Positions 9,025 through 18,162 of a stretch of 64,000 nt of DNA are shown in pieces. A program made the translations under genes and the position numbers. Position 1 is the stretch's first letter, and each line of letters opens with the position of its first letter. Source of the DNA: JACOMS01 sp051252005 (GTDB lineage: Bacteria > Pseudomonadota > Alphaproteobacteria > Caulobacterales > Maricaulaceae); contig JBPOEZ010000001.1 in NCBI GenBank assembly GCA_051252005.1, positions 1 through 64,000 of the forward strand. Reading direction: 5' to 3'. The notes below the pieces were generated by a model. That model was not told the DNA's origin and searched no databases. It saw only the letters and a program-made list of their open reading frames with translations.

Positions 9025-10103
9025 GCTGTCCTGCTTTCTTCTCTAGCCTTGGATTTTTCATATTCTATCATGTCTTTGCTAGTTTCATAGCTCTCTTGGT
9101 AAATTCTGTTCCAATCACCCTCATTGCGCGCGAGTTTCGCCCGCATGTCTTGCGCGACCTTCGAGAGGTGAGAATCTTGTGTCATCGCCGCAAGGCCTTC
9201 CGTGAGTAAGACAGCTCGTTTTGCCCCGTAATCTGGAAACATCAAGAAATCCTGCATGTAGGAAAAATGCAGATAAGACTCATGCTGCTGGGGTAAATAT
9301 TGAGCCATGGTCGCTATGCAGTCATTGATGACGTCATTGTAAATCGCCGTTTTCGTCAGATGTCTAAGTTTAATGAAGGCGAGCAGGCAATGAATATGGC
9401 CGTTGTAAATCCGGGGACGGATGCATTTGTCTTTTCGGAATGAAAACCCTGACCTTTTCAGCCAATTGACATCTGAATTAATCGGGCGCGTACAATATTC
9501 GTGGCACCATAAAAACCCAGCCTCATCGCGGGTTAAGAAGGCCGATTTTTTGTTAAAAGCCGCTGTGTGTAATAGATTTTCTGCGATCTCTAAATAGGCG
9601 TTTATTTCCGTCATTTCGTATAGGAGCAAAAGTCCGTAGGCCGTGACACAATTTAAGAAAGCCCCGCGCCAAGGCGCTTTAAATGTCGTCCAGAAAAACG
9701 GCCAGTCATGCTTAGCTTCTGTAAAGGTGCCATCATCCGTGACAACAATGAAGGGTTTAAAGTTTTTGACAAGAGCCGCCGCTTGCGGCACCAAAATATC
9801 TGATATGTTAGGATCGTCTTTGGCGGTCTCTTTATAAACTGCAAGTAAAGCAAAGCTGTCCTGAAGGAAGGTCCAAGCCGAGTATTTAAATCCGTCTTTC
9901 TGTGTATCTTTTGTTGCTGCCGTAAAGAAATCCCGCTCATGTTCTGGGAACCAAAAAAGGTGACCAGATTTAAGTAACATGGAATCATCAACCATGTTGT
10001 CATTTACTGTATAAGCTGGCGGACAATAAAAACGACGTCCTAAGTTATAGAGTCCGCGCCTTTGGCAACTATCAGAAAGTGCTTGGCGCAACTGTAAGTA
10101 CAT
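9021..10103 (-). CDS. D-glucuronyl C5-epimerase-like protein
   Basis: A 360-residue soluble protein with no signal peptide. The features resemble the C-terminal (alpha/alpha) domain of D-glucuronyl C5-epimerases: APWRGAFLNCVTAYGLLLLY (a helix with conserved small residues), ITEINAYLEIAENL-like helices, GFLWCHEYC, and RIYNGHIHCLLAF, which corresponds to the family's conserved NGH-hydrophobic motif. Such enzymes invert glucuronate to iduronate in polysaccharide chains; here the activity is inferred. The gene is first in a coupled operon with two membrane proteins. Alternative: another six-hairpin glycosidase-like protein. Confidence 0.55.
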   Translation of the reverse strand: MYLQLRQALSDSCQRRGLYNLGRRFYCPPAYTVNDNMVDDSMLLKSGHLFWFPEHERDFFTAATKDTQKDGFKYSAWTFLQDSFALLAVYKETAKDDPNISDILVPQAAALVKNFKPFIVVTDDGTFTEAKHDWPFFWTTFKAPWRGAFLNCVTAYGLLLLYEMTEINAYLEIAENLLHTAAFNKKSAFLTRDEAGFLWCHEYCTRPINSDVNWLKRSGFSFRKDKCIRPRIYNGHIHCLLAFIKLRHLTKTAIYNDVINDCIATMAQYLPQQHESYLHFSYMQDFLMFPDYGAKRAVLLTEGLAAMTQDSHLSKVAQDMRAKLARNEGDWNRIYQESYETSKDMIEYEKSKAREESRTA

Positions 10104-10195
10104 GTGATTTTTGCCCTAAATCTGAATGTTTTTATGGCTACAATCGGAGCGGTCTGACTGTCAACAATATATGCAGAGCTAAATACGAGATTTGC

Positions 10196-13100
10196 TTAAA
10201 AATCGCGTTTCCATTTTAGGGATAGGCTTTGGTCATTATCGGTTCGGATACGGGAGCGCAGGGAGATGTTTTTGCGGATTTCCCAATCAATGATGGCGCC
10301 GGTTTGATCTGTTCCTGCGCCGGAGAAGACCTGCAAATAAACATTCTTTGCAAGGTATCGTCCGCCGACAAGCTGCGCGCTACCGTCTTCGTTAAAGTTC
10401 ACGCTGAGCTGCCCAATACCGAAGGCATCGCGGAGCCCGCCTAGAAGATCAAACCCGCCGCCCTTGCCGGACATTTGCGCGAGCGCGCCCGCAAGCTGCG
10501 CGGCTTCAATCGTAGACAAGTCTGTGGCCGACCTGCCGAAAAGTAGCGCGGAGAGAATTTCATCTTGCGGCCGTTCGGGTGAACTCGAAAGCACGATTTC
10601 TGGCGCTTCGACCGTGCCTTTAATCGAAACACTGGCGTTGAGGTTTTGCGTCTCGGTTTCGGCAGTAAAGTCGATGCTAGCTTTGCTCACCTCGCCGTCA
10701 AATTGAATCGTGCCGTCTGTAAATTCGAGCGTTTTTCCCGCGATTTTATACCCCCCGCGCAGGACTTTCGCCTCGCCGTATATTAAGGGCTCGCCGAGGC
10801 TGCCTTTGATCTGGGCATCAAGGCTCATCTCAACATCAAGGCCGCGGCTTCGGACGAATATACGGCGCGGCGCGCGCACACGAATATCCATCGTGATCGG
10901 CGCAGCTTTCGCTTTAGGGACGATAGGCGCAAGGCCCTCTGGCCTGTTAATTTCTTCGACCTCAATTTCAATAACGCTAACTGTGCCGCTGACAAATTGT
11001 TTGACCTCGGCGCGGTTAAGCGTGATGTCGCCGGACAGGTTTGCCGTCTTAGGGAAGCTTTCAAACACGAGACTGCCTTGGACTTCGGCGCTCACGTCTT
11101 TGCGGTCGAGCGCTTTGAAGTTTTCCGCCTTCATTTCAATTTTACCGATGGGCCGACCAAGTTCGCCGAGCGTAAACGCCCCTGCGCCGGAAACCGATCC
11201 GCCGTTTGTATCGGCGGTGTAAATATCGTCGACTTTAAGGCTGTCTTGCGTGAAGCTCGCTTTAAACCGTCCGCTGCGAAACTGCGTGCCGAGGCTAGGG
11301 CCTTCAAACTGGATGTCGCTACCGCTGGCGGTTCCGTCAAGGTTGGGCGCAGACAATGTGCCTGAGAGGCTGACATTAGTATCAAGGTTTCCGCCTAGTT
11401 CTGCGTCGCTTGGCGTGACAAGTCCGAGCACAGCGATGGCCGCGCCTGACGCGTCATACTGGCCCGTGATAGGGGCTGACATATTGAGGCGAACGGCGCT
11501 GAATCTCTCGGCTGGCAGCAGCGGAAGTGTGATGTTCCCTGTGCCCGTAAATCCGGCGGGTGAACGGCTGCCGAGTGTCGCTGTCGCCTTTTGGTTATCA
11601 ATGTTGACGTTGATGTTCCCCGTAAGGCCTTCGCCTTTATCAATGCCGTATCCGCGCCAATCATCAATGGTAAGAACGCCTGTGCCGCGTAGGCCTGCGC
11701 CGCTTGATATTTGCATATCTAAGGCTGCGCTAACCCGCGCGCGCGTATCCGCCAAAAGCCCGGGTAGAGGCATGATGCCCATAGGCAGGTTCTTGGTGTC
11801 AAGCACGGCCGTCTCGCCGTCTTTGCCGCGTGAATAGACAATGTCTGCGGACCCGTCGGCCACATTAAGCGGAGCGTTAAGCGTGATGTCTCCGTCTTTG
11901 TAAGACGCGGTGATGGGCGTTCTGGCCGAAAGGTCAATATTGCCATACTGCGCCGTCGGCGTTGCCGACGCGGCATAGCCGCCGTCATCCCCGCGAGAGA
12001 CTTTGAGAGGCGATTTCACTGTAAACTGACGCGCGTTAAGCCCTTCGCCGCGCCGCCCTGCAATGTCTACCGCGCCGCCAAGGGAAGCGAGCGTTCCGCT
12101 GGCATTGGCTTTGACATGGTCGAAATTAAACTCCGAAACCGCAATCTCTTTGGCGTCAATCTCAAAGGTCAAACCTTGCTCGCCGGAAAGATTGGAAAGC
12201 GCCAAAGACGCGTTGGCATATTGACCGCCTTTTTTAGGCAGGTTGAGAGCTATGTCGCCCGTTGCGATACGGTTAGGCGGCAAGGAGACATTGCCCTCCG
12301 CCTGCATACGGCCCCAAGTGAGGTCGATATCATTAGCGGTGTAAGTCCCGTTTTGAGCGGTAAGCACGGCTGCGGCTAACAGGTCTCCGTGCTCTGTACT
12401 GGCTTCAAACTGAATAGGCCCGCGCAGGTTTGCGGTTAAATCGTCAAGGTCGGCGCGAAGCCGAACCGACGTGAACACATAAGACGGCACAGTCAGCGTA
12501 TCGGTCTTTGCATCGATGCGTATAGACGGCGCGTCTCTTGCCCCGCTCACCTCGAACAGGGCTTCTGTGCCGCTTGAAAGCGTAGCCTTATTGTAAGTAA
12601 CGGGAGCCGAAAGGAAGGCTTCGCCGGAAAGGGCGAGGCGGTCACCGATTGTCCCCGCAGCCGAGGCTTTCACTGCGTCGCCGACTATATCGGCCTGCGT
12701 TAGCGTTATCGTTCCGTCTTGGAAACTCAGGCGCGTTTGAAACACGGCCTGCTCGCCAACAAGACCTCCGAGAGGGTCAATAAGGGGCGTGCTCGGCCGA
12801 AATGCGCCGTCGGCAGATATGGCAAGTGCCGTATTTGCGCGTTTTTTTGCTGTGATGTCGGCTTTCAGCTTGCCGCCGGGGCGGTTGCCGTCTGCTATCA
12901 ATGTTAAGGCCGAAGCGCCCTTCATATCCACGGAGCTTCCGTCAAGGCTGGCAGATCCTGCGCCTTTAAATGTGTTGACGCCAGCCGCGAGAGAGAGCGT
13001 TTGAAAAACGATTTGGCTCTTATTTTGGTCAATCTGACCCGACGCGGTGAGCCGCGTGCTCTTACCAATTTCAATCGGAAGCGTTTGCTCAGGCTTGAGG

Positions 13101-14374
13101 CCAGCAGCGATAATATTGGTATCGAATATATACCGCTTATCGCCTTGTTCAGAAACTTTCAGAGGCCCCGAAAACTTTGCTGCGCTGCCGTAGGGCGTCG
13201 CGACATCCGAGGCTGACACCGTGCCGTCAAATGCATAGGGCTGGCTGAGCCGAACTTGTCCCTTGGCCGCCGCCGCGCCTGTAGTATAATTTTCAGGCAG
13301 CGCAATAAATGTTGACGGCGTTCGAATGGCTACATCGATCATTGCTTCTTCGGGTCTGTAACCAGATTCTGGCAAAGTTCCTGATGCTTTTAACATAAGG
13401 CCGGGGACGTCAATATCGGTTGTGAAAGCGCGCGGATAAGAGAGCCTATCAAGGCGCGCGCGCGATGTCAGAGTATTACCAGCGCGGGACGCAATCGTTT
13501 CAAACGCTGTCCATCCTTCAAGATTAATATCAGCGGAGGCTGTGATGTCCGCTTCCGTCCAAGTCAGTTTCGCCGTGACATTTTCCGTATCGCCTAAGCG
13601 CAGTAAAGCCTCGCCGTCGCCGCTATTGAGATCGCCGCGTATAATGCCGTTGCCTTTGACGGGCGTGCCAACTGGCGCTTTGAGAAGCGCCGCGATAGGC
13701 CCGTCCGCAAGGCCAGTAATATCGAAATCGCCCGTCATTTGACCTTTCTGGGTGCGCGTGAAATCAAGGTCGAGGCTGTCTCCCGCGATGTCGAGGCGCT
13801 TGGCTTTAAGAGCGGCTTTAACCGCGCCGTTTGGCTGCGCGGCAAACTCGCCGAAAGCGTTAAGGCTTAGGGCCTGACCGATCAACGCTTCGTTGATGTC
13901 GACAGTGTCCAAGCCGAATTGTTCTAATGTGATTTTTAAGCCGTCATCACCTGAGCCGCTATCAGGGCTTCCGGCATTAAGAACGGGACGCCGCAAAACG
14001 CGCGTTTCTTCTATGTCGAGGGTTTTGATCCAAACATGATCTTTTAGGAAGGCAAATGGTTTCCAATCGATGTCAATGTTCGCGGCCTCAAGCCAAACGC
14101 CGTCCTTATCTTTGATCTCAAGGCCCTCAACAGAGAACGCGCTCAGCGGATCACCGGACAGGCCGGAAACCTGAATAGCTTCGATGCGGCCAAAAGAGCG
14201 GCTATTGATCTGGCTTTCGATAAACCGCGCTCCAGACGCCGTGGTAATGAAAATCCGCAGCGCAATAAGCGTGAGGATTAAAAGGCCGAGCAGGGCCAGC
14301 ACAGACCATAAAACCCGCTTAGGCCATTTGCGTTTCGGGCTAGTCATAATAGGAGTTTGGACGGCTTCGCTCAT
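10196..14374 (-). CDS. tamB: Translocation and assembly module subunit TamB
   Basis: A 1392-residue protein with an N-terminal membrane anchor (residues ~20-42) and a very long beta-rich body of short repeats of the AsmA/TamB (DUF490) type. It ends in the conserved TamB C-terminal domain, with IDWEIRKNISLRSRIRTDN and a terminal Phe (KWKRDF). TamB spans the periplasm and works with TamA in outer-membrane protein insertion and/or phospholipid transport. Its ATG overlaps the tamA stop as TAATG, so translation is coupled. Length is in the family range. Confidence 0.92.
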   Translation of the reverse strand: MSEAVQTPIMTSPKRKWPKRVLWSVLALLGLLILTLIALRIFITTASGARFIESQINSRSFGRIEAIQVSGLSGDPLSAFSVEGLEIKDKDGVWLEAANIDIDWKPFAFLKDHVWIKTLDIEETRVLRRPVLNAGSPDSGSGDDGLKITLEQFGLDTVDINEALIGQALSLNAFGEFAAQPNGAVKAALKAKRLDIAGDSLDLDFTRTQKGQMTGDFDITGLADGPIAALLKAPVGTPVKGNGIIRGDLNSGDGEALLRLGDTENVTAKLTWTEADITASADINLEGWTAFETIASRAGNTLTSRARLDRLSYPRAFTTDIDVPGLMLKASGTLPESGYRPEEAMIDVAIRTPSTFIALPENYTTGAAAAKGQVRLSQPYAFDGTVSASDVATPYGSAAKFSGPLKVSEQGDKRYIFDTNIIAAGLKPEQTLPIEIGKSTRLTASGQIDQNKSQIVFQTLSLAAGVNTFKGAGSASLDGSSVDMKGASALTLIADGNRPGGKLKADITAKKRANTALAISADGAFRPSTPLIDPLGGLVGEQAVFQTRLSFQDGTITLTQADIVGDAVKASAAGTIGDRLALSGEAFLSAPVTYNKATLSSGTEALFEVSGARDAPSIRIDAKTDTLTVPSYVFTSVRLRADLDDLTANLRGPIQFEASTEHGDLLAAAVLTAQNGTYTANDIDLTWGRMQAEGNVSLPPNRIATGDIALNLPKKGGQYANASLALSNLSGEQGLTFEIDAKEIAVSEFNFDHVKANASGTLASLGGAVDIAGRRGEGLNARQFTVKSPLKVSRGDDGGYAASATPTAQYGNIDLSARTPITASYKDGDITLNAPLNVADGSADIVYSRGKDGETAVLDTKNLPMGIMPLPGLLADTRARVSAALDMQISSGAGLRGTGVLTIDDWRGYGIDKGEGLTGNINVNIDNQKATATLGSRSPAGFTGTGNITLPLLPAERFSAVRLNMSAPITGQYDASGAAIAVLGLVTPSDAELGGNLDTNVSLSGTLSAPNLDGTASGSDIQFEGPSLGTQFRSGRFKASFTQDSLKVDDIYTADTNGGSVSGAGAFTLGELGRPIGKIEMKAENFKALDRKDVSAEVQGSLVFESFPKTANLSGDITLNRAEVKQFVSGTVSVIEIEVEEINRPEGLAPIVPKAKAAPITMDIRVRAPRRIFVRSRGLDVEMSLDAQIKGSLGEPLIYGEAKVLRGGYKIAGKTLEFTDGTIQFDGEVSKASIDFTAETETQNLNASVSIKGTVEAPEIVLSSSPERPQDEILSALLFGRSATDLSTIEAAQLAGALAQMSGKGGGFDLLGGLRDAFGIGQLSVNFNEDGSAQLVGGRYLAKNVYLQVFSGAGTDQTGAIIDWEIRKNISLRSRIRTDNDQSLSLKWKRDF

Positions 14375-16161
14375 TAAAACGCCTGCCCGATAGAGATGTA
14401 AACTTGGAAAGCGGCATCGCCCTCGCGTTTGTTGAGAGGGATCGCGATATCCGCTCTTAGCGGAGCAAAGCTCGTATAATAGCGCACACCGACCCCTGCG
14501 CCGTAGCGAATGTCTTTTAGGTTCGGTAGGTCATTGGCGGTGACACTGCCCGCATCAATAAAGGCCACGCCGCCAATGGCGCTATCGCCGCGGTACCTTA
14601 GTTCTGCGCTGACCTCGGTCAAAGACCGTCCGCCGATATAATCACCGTCCGCGTCTACGGGCGAAATGGTTTGGTATCCAAAGCCGCGCACAGACCCGCC
14701 GCCGCCGCCGTAATATCTGCGGTTAAGCGGCACGGAGTCTTGGTTTGCGCCAAAGATCGTTCCGGCCTTTACGCGGCCCGCCGCTACAAGCGTATCTGAT
14801 AGGCGGCGATAGGTGCTGGCCCCGACTTGGGCGGTGGTGAACAGCCCGTCTTGTTTCCCGAAATTATAAGTCGGCGTTGCGCTCGCTTCGATGAACACGC
14901 CTTTGACAGGGTCAAGAATATTATCGCGGGAATCGTAAGCGGCGCGTCCAAGGCCGTCGAAAAGATAAGCGCGCACATCAATGCCGTCTTCCTCATACTC
15001 CGAGGCTTCAAGCCCGACGCCGAGGCCGACTTTTAGCCGTTTTGATATTTTTTGGGTGATGAGAGCGTTCGCGCCGATACGGTCGCCAGTAAAGGCTTCA
15101 GTATCTTCGCGCGCCGCTTCTGCGCCGAGGTTTAGGGACCTGTCTTCTCTAAACAGGTACGGGATATTGTAATCAACGCCCGCTTTGATTTGGTTGGTTT
15201 TAAGTGTGGTTTTTAGCGTCAATGTCTGTGCGTAACCGATGAAGTTGCGGCGCTCATAGGTCAGGTCAACGCCGCTGCCGTCTGTTGTCGAGTAGCCGAG
15301 TTCGCCGCTGACCGTATTAATCGCGCCTTGCTCGATATTCAAAAGAATGTTGCGCGAGACGGTTCCGTCAGCATTGGGGGTTTTCTCGTCTTCAAGAACC
15401 GCCGTTGCGCCGTCAAAAACGCCAGTAGCGATAACGCGGGTCGTCAGTGTATTGAGTTTTTGGTTGCTAAAAACGTCGCCCGGCTTGAACGGGGCCACAG
15501 TTTGCGGCCACGTTTTGCGTAAATAGGCGGTCCCGGTTTGCTTGATCTCCCCAAAACGGGTCTTGTCTCCAACTTGGTATTGGAACACGATCTGTAGCGT
15601 TTTAGTCTCGTGATTGACCAAGGCGTCTCGATCTAGGATGACGGTTTCAGGATAGCCATTGGCCGTAAGGTAATTGGCGGCGCGAAGCTCTGCCGCGATA
15701 ACTTCGGCGGCTATGGCAGGTTTGTCCGGTGAAATAAACGCTTTCGCGGTTGTTTCTTTAGCCACATCAGGCGTTTGGTCGGTGAAATTCACGTCCACAG
15801 AGCCAAAGACAAATTGGGTGCCGGCTGTGATGAAAAGGACAGGCTGTGGGCTTCTTCGCTTTTTTCCAGCATCGATTTCTGGCTCGTCAATACGAGCTTC
15901 GATGGCCGCGCCGTAATAGCCTTGCGAGCGCATGACGCTTCGGGCTTGCTCCGAAGCGCGTTCAGCGCGGCGGCGAGCTTGCGCCACAGATCGGGCAGGG
16001 GCTTCAGCCTCGCCGATAACAGCGATAAGCAGTTCCCGAATATCAGAGCTCACATCGCCTTCAATTTTGACAAGCGGATTTGCAGCATGAGCAGCCACGC
16101 TCAGAAAACTGAAAAGTAATCCCAGCAAAACGGCAAAGCGAAATTTATATAACAAGGTCAA
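14374..16161 (-). CDS. tamA: Outer-membrane assembly factor TamA (Omp85 family)
   Basis: A 595-residue protein with a signal peptide ending near HAANP, POTRA-like domains over about residues 30-270, then a 16-strand Omp85 barrel. The barrel carries the conserved RRYYGGGGGSVRGFGYQ segment (VRGF motif of the lid loop) and ends in aromatic Phe (YISIGQAF), typical of outer-membrane barrels. TamA and TamB form the translocation and assembly module; tamB follows immediately. A family-typical gene order and length support the call. Confidence 0.93.
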   Translation of the reverse strand: MTLLYKFRFAVLLGLLFSFLSVAAHAANPLVKIEGDVSSDIRELLIAVIGEAEAPARSVAQARRRAERASEQARSVMRSQGYYGAAIEARIDEPEIDAGKKRRSPQPVLFITAGTQFVFGSVDVNFTDQTPDVAKETTAKAFISPDKPAIAAEVIAAELRAANYLTANGYPETVILDRDALVNHETKTLQIVFQYQVGDKTRFGEIKQTGTAYLRKTWPQTVAPFKPGDVFSNQKLNTLTTRVIATGVFDGATAVLEDEKTPNADGTVSRNILLNIEQGAINTVSGELGYSTTDGSGVDLTYERRNFIGYAQTLTLKTTLKTNQIKAGVDYNIPYLFREDRSLNLGAEAAREDTEAFTGDRIGANALITQKISKRLKVGLGVGLEASEYEEDGIDVRAYLFDGLGRAAYDSRDNILDPVKGVFIEASATPTYNFGKQDGLFTTAQVGASTYRRLSDTLVAAGRVKAGTIFGANQDSVPLNRRYYGGGGGSVRGFGYQTISPVDADGDYIGGRSLTEVSAELRYRGDSAIGGVAFIDAGSVTANDLPNLKDIRYGAGVGVRYYTSFAPLRADIAIPLNKREGDAAFQVYISIGQAF

Positions 16162-16286
16162 ATATATCCTGCAAATGAGACGGCTGCGCTTACAAATATA
16201 GGTTTCGCACCTGTCGTCACCTTAAGAATACATAATTTGTGAGTTTTTTCGCATCTTTGACATGCGAAAATGGAAATAAAGAATAG

Positions 16287-16326
16287 CCCACCCAGCGCGG
16301 TTTTTCGTGCCTCGCTCGGTGGGTGT
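16287..16326 (-). terminator. Terminator hairpin of the fasciclin gene
   Basis: An 11-bp stem with one mismatch (CCCACCCAGCG at 16287-16297 against CGCTCGGTGGG at 16313-16323) lies just past the fasciclin gene's stop. Read leftwards it is followed by CTATTCTTTATTT, a loose U-rich run. It separates the fasciclin gene from tamA. Confidence 0.55.
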
Positions 16327-16338
16327 CTTTATAGGTGT

Positions 16339-17025
16339 CTAATGCGGCAATAAAATAGAGTCGATGACATGCACCATGCCGTTGGTTTGCTTCATGTCGG
16401 CGAGAATAATTGTAGACTCATGGCCGCCTTCATCCGTCAGGATGAGCTTGCCGTCGTCATTTATCGAGGCCTGTAGAACCTCTCCGCCCATCGTTGTTAT
16501 GGAGAACATCCCGTCATCCGAAGACTCGATGCTTTTTTTAAGCGCGAAGGCATCCATTTTGCCTTCGATAATATGCGTCATAAGCTTGCTCTTGAGACTC
16601 GCAGGGTCTTCGTCCGTCAAGAACTCCGCATGATTTTCCTGCGGGAGGTTTTTGAAGGCTTTATTGACTGGAGCCAACACGGTGTAAGGCCCTGGCTGAA
16701 CCAATGTATTGATCAAATCCGCATGACCCAACGCAATCGAAAAGTCGGAGAGTGAACCGATCATAGAGATCGTTTCCACAATATTGGACTCGGCGATGGT
16801 GTAACCCGTTTCAGCTTCTGGCTTTGGGAGCGTCAATTCATCAGCAACATCTGTTGGTTCTGTCGTTTCGGCAGGTGTCTCATTTACGGCCGTTTTTGCA
16901 TCCATATCCGTGACAGGACTGGCATAGGCCGCGCCTGAGAAAGCCATCAAGGCCGTAGCCAAGGTTAATGTGAGTCCGCGTGTTTTCGCGCGCGGCGTAT
17001 TCAGTGTGGGTGATGTAAACAACAT
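16339..17025 (-). CDS. Secreted fasciclin (FAS1) domain protein
   Basis: A 228-residue protein with a signal peptide (cleaved near GAAYA-SPV), a Thr/Glu-rich linker (about 45-75) and one FAS1 domain. The FAS1 signatures are visible: GPYTVLAPVNKAFKNLP (H1-type box) and NGMVHVIDSILLP (H2-type box). FAS1 domains mediate adhesion at the cell surface. The ATG at 17025 is chosen because AAGGAAA lies 5 bases upstream and the signal peptide then starts normally; an in-frame ATG at 17079 is less likely. Confidence 0.88.
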   Translation of the reverse strand: MLFTSPTLNTPRAKTRGLTLTLATALMAFSGAAYASPVTDMDAKTAVNETPAETTEPTDVADELTLPKPEAETGYTIAESNIVETISMIGSLSDFSIALGHADLINTLVQPGPYTVLAPVNKAFKNLPQENHAEFLTDEDPASLKSKLMTHIIEGKMDAFALKKSIESSDDGMFSITTMGGEVLQASINDDGKLILTDEGGHESTIILADMKQTNGMVHVIDSILLPH

Positions 17026-17299
17026 AGTTTTTCCTTTCCTTGCAGGGTGATTTCGACGCGCTTTTATGCGCCTCGGCAAAGGACACTCTCATTGCGGCGC
17101 ATTACGCGCGTCAAGATCATGCCAATCCACTCTGTGGTAAGGAGAGAACGGCTTCCAGCTGAAAAGGTTCCAAATCGAGTGCAGGACTTTCCCGTTATAG
17201 CCATAAACTAGCGATAAGAATGAGTCGTTTTGAGTAAAGCGGATGATCTATTGGTCGAAACGTCGCGCTAGCTTGTATTACATTATAGGAATTTATGCC
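17026..17299. other. Intergenic region between fasciclin gene and SOS-box gene
   Basis: This stretch separates two divergently transcribed genes and must hold the fasciclin promoter. I see no RNA gene, no obvious long hairpin and no repeat shared with other parts of the window. Confidence 0.5.
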
Positions 17300-17329
17300 T
17301 TGACATTGCGCCTCTTTTTGTTCTATATA
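17300..17329 (+). promoter_or_regulatory. Sigma70-type promoter of the SOS-box gene
   Basis: TTGACA at 17300-17305 and TATATA at 17324-17329 are separated by 18 bases, 36 bases before the ATG at 17366. The -10 box lies inside the LexA-type box, the expected geometry for a repressible promoter. Confidence 0.6.
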
Positions 17330-17334
17330 TGTTC
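17320..17334 (+). promoter_or_regulatory. LexA/SOS box GTTC-N7-GTTC upstream of unknown gene
   Basis: The sequence GTTCTATATATGTTC matches the alphaproteobacterial LexA operator GTTC-N7-GTTC exactly. It overlaps the -10 element of a good promoter and ends 31 bases before the ATG of the 179-residue gene. Confidence 0.7.
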
Positions 17335-17365
17335 TCACTTATTTTAACGCCAAAGAGACATATTC

Positions 17366-17905
17366 ATGACCCCAGTCGTCCCGTCCACACCATACAAAGA
17401 GGAGCACGCCCAAGGCCTTTACCGCCAGATGGGAATCTATGCGCCTTTTGTTTGGCTAGCGGTGCGGATGATACGGATCGGGCAGCGCGTAGGGTTTATT
17501 TCGCCTGAGTTTTTGATGCCGCCACGCGCGGATATCACGCCAGATTTGTTTTCTAGGAACCGCCAGCTACGGCGCGCGGAGGCAAGCTGCTTACGCCGCG
17601 CGGCACGCTGTCTTTTACAGGGCGGGACAATAAAGCCAGAGCGGTACACACCGCGCGCCTACGCGCATTTGGCCTATGTAGGGAGAATGGATAAAACCAT
17701 CACGCCCGCGCAGTTTAATGAGCGTTATATCCGAGATAATAATATCAGCCGCGTTCAGGTTTACGGCCTCGACGCTGCGCATGAAATCACGGGCTTCATA
17801 CGGAGCGTAATCGAAAAGCTGTCCGGCCTGTCCTCAAACATAGCGGGCCCGTTCGGCCTCGCATCTCTGAACTTCGCCGCGCCCGCAGACCCCGCGCCGC
17901 CCTAA
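17366..17905 (+). CDS. Unknown protein, predicted SOS-regulated
   Basis: A 179-residue basic protein not recognised as a known family. It has a moderately hydrophobic N-terminal segment (IYAPFVWLAVRMIRIG, residues ~23-38), an Arg-rich middle with RRAEASCLRRAARCLLQGG, the segment HLAYVGRMDKTITPAQFNERY, and an Ala/Pro-rich tail. It is not clearly a membrane protein. The promoter overlaps a perfect GTTC-N7-GTTC box, so LexA repression and DNA-damage induction are predicted. Known SOS accessory proteins include cell-division inhibitors and lesion-tolerance factors; nothing in the sequence shows which, if any, applies. Confidence 0.65.
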   Translation: MTPVVPSTPYKEEHAQGLYRQMGIYAPFVWLAVRMIRIGQRVGFISPEFLMPPRADITPDLFSRNRQLRRAEASCLRRAARCLLQGGTIKPERYTPRAYAHLAYVGRMDKTITPAQFNERYIRDNNISRVQVYGLDAAHEITGFIRSVIEKLSGLSSNIAGPFGLASLNFAAPADPAPP

Positions 17906-17999
17906 CATTTTGCAACTTCATCTTCTGAAGAAATCACCGACCCTCAAAACCCGAGGGAGCGGCCATTCGTGGTTGGGTTTATCGCAGCGTTTCATCGCT

Positions 18000-18089
18000 G
18001 TCATCCCGCACGTAGTGAAACGTAGATGCGGGACCTCGCAGTGTTTTACGCTTCATCTCATCGAGGTCCCGCGTCGAGCGCGGGATGAC
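18000..18089. repeat. REP-like palindromic intergenic element, copy 2
   Basis: A 90-base element from GTCATCCCGC to GCGGGATGAC with internal GCGGGACCTCG and CGAGGTCCCGC, giving nested inverted repeats. It lies between two convergent genes and is related to the elements at 4530, 28160 and 28917. The rest of 17906-18162 shows no other feature. Confidence 0.75.
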
Positions 18090-18162
18090 TTGGACTTGAA
18101 ATTAAAAATGCAGCGTTTGAAAGTATTGAAACCTGACGCCGAAAACCAAACGCCAACCAACC

